64,000 nt of DNA, taken from assembly GCA_947472795.1 (NCBI GenBank), contig CANJBL010000001.1:248001-312000 (forward strand), in the 5' to 3' direction. Shown here in pieces: positions 60,402 to 64,000 of the stretch. Positions within the stretch are counted from its first letter, which is position 1. The number at the start of each line of letters is the position of its first letter. Position numbers and translations under genes: made by a program. Source of the stretch: Fidelibacterota bacterium. GTDB taxonomy: Bacteria > Pseudomonadota > Alphaproteobacteria > Rhodospirillales > Rhodospirillaceae. A model generated the notes under the pieces. That model had not been told where the DNA came from, did no database searches, and worked only from the letters and a program-made list of their open reading frames with translations.

Positions 60402-61946
60402 ATGGCTCAAAATGTTGGAATGGCGCGTCCCGAACTGGTGCAGGTGGCCGATACCGTCGCCCGCGACAAGGGCATCGACCGCGAAGAAGTTTTCCAGGCG
60501 ATGGAGCAGGCCATTCAGAAGGCCGGGCGCTCCAAGTACGGCCATGAGAACGACATCCGCGCCGCCATCGACCGCAAGACCGGTGAGATTCGTCTCGCGC
60601 GCTATCTGACTGTGGTGGAAACCGTCGAAGACGAGAACACGCAGCTCACGCTCGCCAAGGCCCAGCGCAAGGACCCCAACATTGAAATGGGTGGCGTGCT
60701 GGTTGATCCGCTGCCGCCCATCGACTTCGGGCGCATCGCCGCGCAGACGGCCAAGCAAGTCATCGTGCAGAAAGTGCGCGACGCCGAGCGCGCGCGCCAG
60801 TTCACCGAGTACAAGGATCGCGTGGGCGAGATCGTCAACGGCCTCGTCAAGCGCGTGGAATTCGGCAACGTCATCGTCGACCTGGGGCGCGCCGAAGGCC
60901 TCTTGCGCCGCGACGAACTGATCCCGCGCGAGCATTTCAAGAACGGCGACCGCGTGCGCGCCTTCATCATGGATGTGCGCGAAGAGCCGCGTGGGCCGCA
61001 GATTTTCCTCTCGCGCACGGCGGGCGAGTTCATGGGCGCCCTGTTCGCGCAGGAAGTGCCGGAAATCTATGACAACATTATTGAAATCAAGGCCGTCGCC
61101 CGCGACCCCGGCAGCCGCGCCAAGATCGCCGTGATCTCCAACGACAACTCCATCGATCCCGTGGGCGCCTGCGTCGGTATGCGCGGCAGCCGCGTTCAAG
61201 CTGTCGTCGCCGAACTGCAAGGCGAGAAGATCGACATCATCCAGTGGAACCAGGACCCGGCGACCTTTGTCGTCAATGCGCTGGCGCCTGCGGAAGTCAC
61301 CAAGGTTGTGCTCGACGAAGATTCGGGCCGCATCGAAGTGGTTGTGCCCGACGAGCAACTCTCGCTCGCCATCGGCCGTCGCGGCCAAAACGTGCGCTTG
61401 GCCTCTCAGCTCACCAGCTGGACCATCGACATCCTCACGGAAGGCGAAGAATCCGAACGTCGCCAGGAAGAGTTCCGTTCGCGCTCCAAAATGTTCATCG
61501 ATGCTCTTGATGTGGACGACGTGCTCGCCCATCTCTTGGTCACCGAAGGCTTCACATCCGTGGACGAGCTGGCCTTCGTGCCCCTCGAAGAGTTGACCGA
61601 CATCGAAGGCTTCGACGAGGACATCGCCAGCGAACTCAAGGCCCGCGCCACGGCCTTCATCGAAGAAGAGAACAAGAAAGTCATGAGCCGTTTGGAAGAA
61701 CTTGGCGTGGCGGAAGACCTGTCCGGCGCCGAGATTGAAGGCCTGGACGCCAAGAAGATCATCATCCTGGCCGAAAAAGGCATAAAGACCCTGGACGACC
61801 TCGCGGATCTGGCCGGCGACGAGCTGGTGGAGATGCTGGGCCCCGATGCAGGCGTCAAAGAAGATCAAGCCAACGCCATCATTATGGCGGCCCGCGCGCA
61901 CTGGTTCCCCGAAGGCGAGGACCAGGCCGGCGGTCCCGCTACTTAA
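60402..61946 (+). CDS. nusA: Transcription termination/antitermination protein NusA
   Basis: 514 residues. Domain order is the N-terminal RNA-polymerase-binding domain (about 1-125), S1 (about 135-200), two KH domains (about 230-345, with the KH loop [10 protein letters not shown] and second [12 protein letters not shown]), then two C-terminal acidic helix-hairpin-helix repeats ([20 protein letters not shown] and [18 protein letters not shown]). The frame is open upstream to 60315, but ATG 60402 gives the normal N-terminus after a GGAG site. Confidence 0.97.
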   Translation: MAQNVGMARPELVQVADTVARDKGIDREEVFQAMEQAIQKAGRSKYGHENDIRAAIDRKTGEIRLARYLTVVETVEDENTQLTLAKAQRKDPNIEMGGVLVDPLPPIDFGRIAAQTAKQVIVQKVRDAERARQFTEYKDRVGEIVNGLVKRVEFGNVIVDLGRAEGLLRRDELIPREHFKNGDRVRAFIMDVREEPRGPQIFLSRTAGEFMGALFAQEVPEIYDNIIEIKAVARDPGSRAKIAVISNDNSIDPVGACVGMRGSRVQAVVAELQGEKIDIIQWNQDPATFVVNALAPAEVTKVVLDEDSGRIEVVVPDEQLSLAIGRRGQNVRLASQLTSWTIDILTEGEESERRQEEFRSRSKMFIDALDVDDVLAHLLVTEGFTSVDELAFVPLEELTDIEGFDEDIASELKARATAFIEEENKKVMSRLEELGVAEDLSGAEIEGLDAKKIIILAEKGIKTLDDLADLAGDELVEMLGPDAGVKEDQANAIIMAARAHWFPEGEDQAGGPAT

Positions 61947-61991
61947 TGCTGGTCATGGCACCGGTACATCGCAGCTGTGGTTCCTCCCTCA

Positions 61992-62735
61992 ATGACGCAG
62001 GCCCACGAACCTTCCACTCCGCAGTCCCCGGCAGTCCTGCCGGGGAAGGCGAGCGCTGCTGACCAGGGCGCCACGCCCGAGATATTGACTGGCGCAAGCG
62101 ACGCTCAAAACGACCCTCAAAACGAGCTGGCGGCGGCAGACGACGACACCCCCGAAACGGGACCTAACCGGCGTTGCATCGCGAGCGGCGAGTCGCTGCC
62201 CGTGGCGCGCCTGATCCGTTTTGTCATAGGCCCGGAAGACGTTGTGGTTCCGGACGTTGACGGCCGGCTCCCAGGCCGGGGTTTGTGGTTGAGCGCCCAG
62301 CGCAGTATGATAGAAACAGCGGCGTCCAAACGGCTTTTCTCCAGAGCCGCGCGGAAAAACGTGAGCGTCGCCGCCGACCTGGCCGACACTGTCGCCACCC
62401 TGCTGAAACGTCGCTGTCTCAATCACCTTGGTCTTGCGCGCCGCGCCGGACTGGTGGTCGCCGGAGCGGAAAAGGTCCGGTCGCAGATCGCAACGGGCTC
62501 CGTTGCCGCCCTGCTGGAAGCCGCCGACGGATCGCCTCAAGAGCGCCGCAAGTTCGTTGCCTTGGTGCCCGATGTTCCGGTGGTGGATGTGTTTAGTGGT
62601 GCCGAGCTTGGTGCTGCTCTGGGACGCGACGCGGCTGTTCATGTGGTGCTTCGACCCGGCCGCCTTGCGACGATGCTTTTAGACGACGCCGCCCGTTATG
62701 CCGGAGTGCGGGCGCCGGCCGCGAGTTTGAGTTGA
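61992..62735 (+). CDS. YlxR-family RNA-binding protein with L7Ae-like domain
   Basis: About 247 residues. After a disordered Pro/Ala-rich N-terminus of about 50 residues comes the YlxR domain (RRCIASGESLPVARLIRFV and GRGLWLSAQ), then an L7Ae/L30e-like domain (LGLARRAGLVVAGAEKVRSQ). This YlxR-L7Ae fusion between nusA and infB is typical of alphaproteobacteria. ATG 61992 is preferred; GTG 61977 would add five residues. Confidence 0.9.
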   Translation: MTQAHEPSTPQSPAVLPGKASAADQGATPEILTGASDAQNDPQNELAAADDDTPETGPNRRCIASGESLPVARLIRFVIGPEDVVVPDVDGRLPGRGLWLSAQRSMIETAASKRLFSRAARKNVSVAADLADTVATLLKRRCLNHLGLARRAGLVVAGAEKVRSQIATGSVAALLEAADGSPQERRKFVALVPDVPVVDVFSGAELGAALGRDAAVHVVLRPGRLATMLLDDAARYAGVRAPAASLS

Positions 62736-62791
62736 GACGATCATCCGGACGTTTGAGCGAAGACGTTTTATAGAAGGTACGGTTTATCAGC

Positions 62792-64000
<1,209 letters not shown>

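Overview
The window is GC-rich chromosomal DNA from an alphaproteobacterium. The evidence is gene content and order: ubiE-ubiB-coaBC-dut-moeB at the left end; tsaD divergent from a hemD/mic60/hemY block in the middle; and tsaB-rimI ... fur ... miaB-phoH-ybeY-corC-lnt-xre-metK-trmB-rimP-nusA-ylxR-infB on the right. An SdhAF4-type protein, an OlsB/OlsA pair, bfr/bfd and a mosaic repeat of a kind common in alphaproteobacteria agree with this. I cannot name the genus. Most of the window is core genome. I see no phage, insertion sequence, integrase or CRISPR array.

Layout. 0-6.2 kb: ubiquinone, coenzyme A, dUTP and sulfur-carrier genes plus rlmN. 6.2-12 kb: small accessory genes (lipoprotein, GFA-family zinc protein, class A beta-lactamase), argG, an enoyl-CoA hydratase/isomerase, folD, yggU and yggT. 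12.2-14.7 kb: tRNA-Ala(CGC), an array that repeats its 3' end, then a two-gene cassette (secreted unknown protein, Tat-exported FMN dehydrogenase) closed by a further near-copy of the tRNA end. 14.7-21.4 kb: a surface-glycan-like locus (TPR/2-oxoglutarate oxygenase; methyltransferase-like protein; flippase; TPR/glycosyltransferase; glycosyltransferase). 21.4-27.1 kb: an MFS carrier and an ABC importer for peptides or similar solutes, without ATPase genes. 27.2-31.5 kb: iron storage (bfr, bfd), rsmB, htpX, a methyltransferase and sdhAF4. 31.6-40.8 kb: a TPR protein, acs, a Rieske ferredoxin, yciI, manC, gpsA, a sugar epimerase and tsaD.

The most unusual gene is at 40.85-45.06 kb. It is one 1403-codon open frame that joins a HemD (uroporphyrinogen-III synthase) domain to a Glu/Arg/Lys/Ala-rich helix of about 630 residues, one membrane segment and a C-terminal Mic60/mitofilin domain. 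hemY follows 3 bases later and hemC is absent from the locus. The usual neighbouring hemD and mic60 genes have become one very long membrane protein.

The right third is a set of tightly packed translation and envelope genes, with four successive stop/start overlaps from miaB to lnt. It includes ornithine-lipid synthesis (olsB, olsA), a Fur-family regulator, a TusA-like protein, metK with a palindromic leader, and a promoter-plus-terminator leader in front of rimP-nusA-ylxR-infB. infB runs off the window end.
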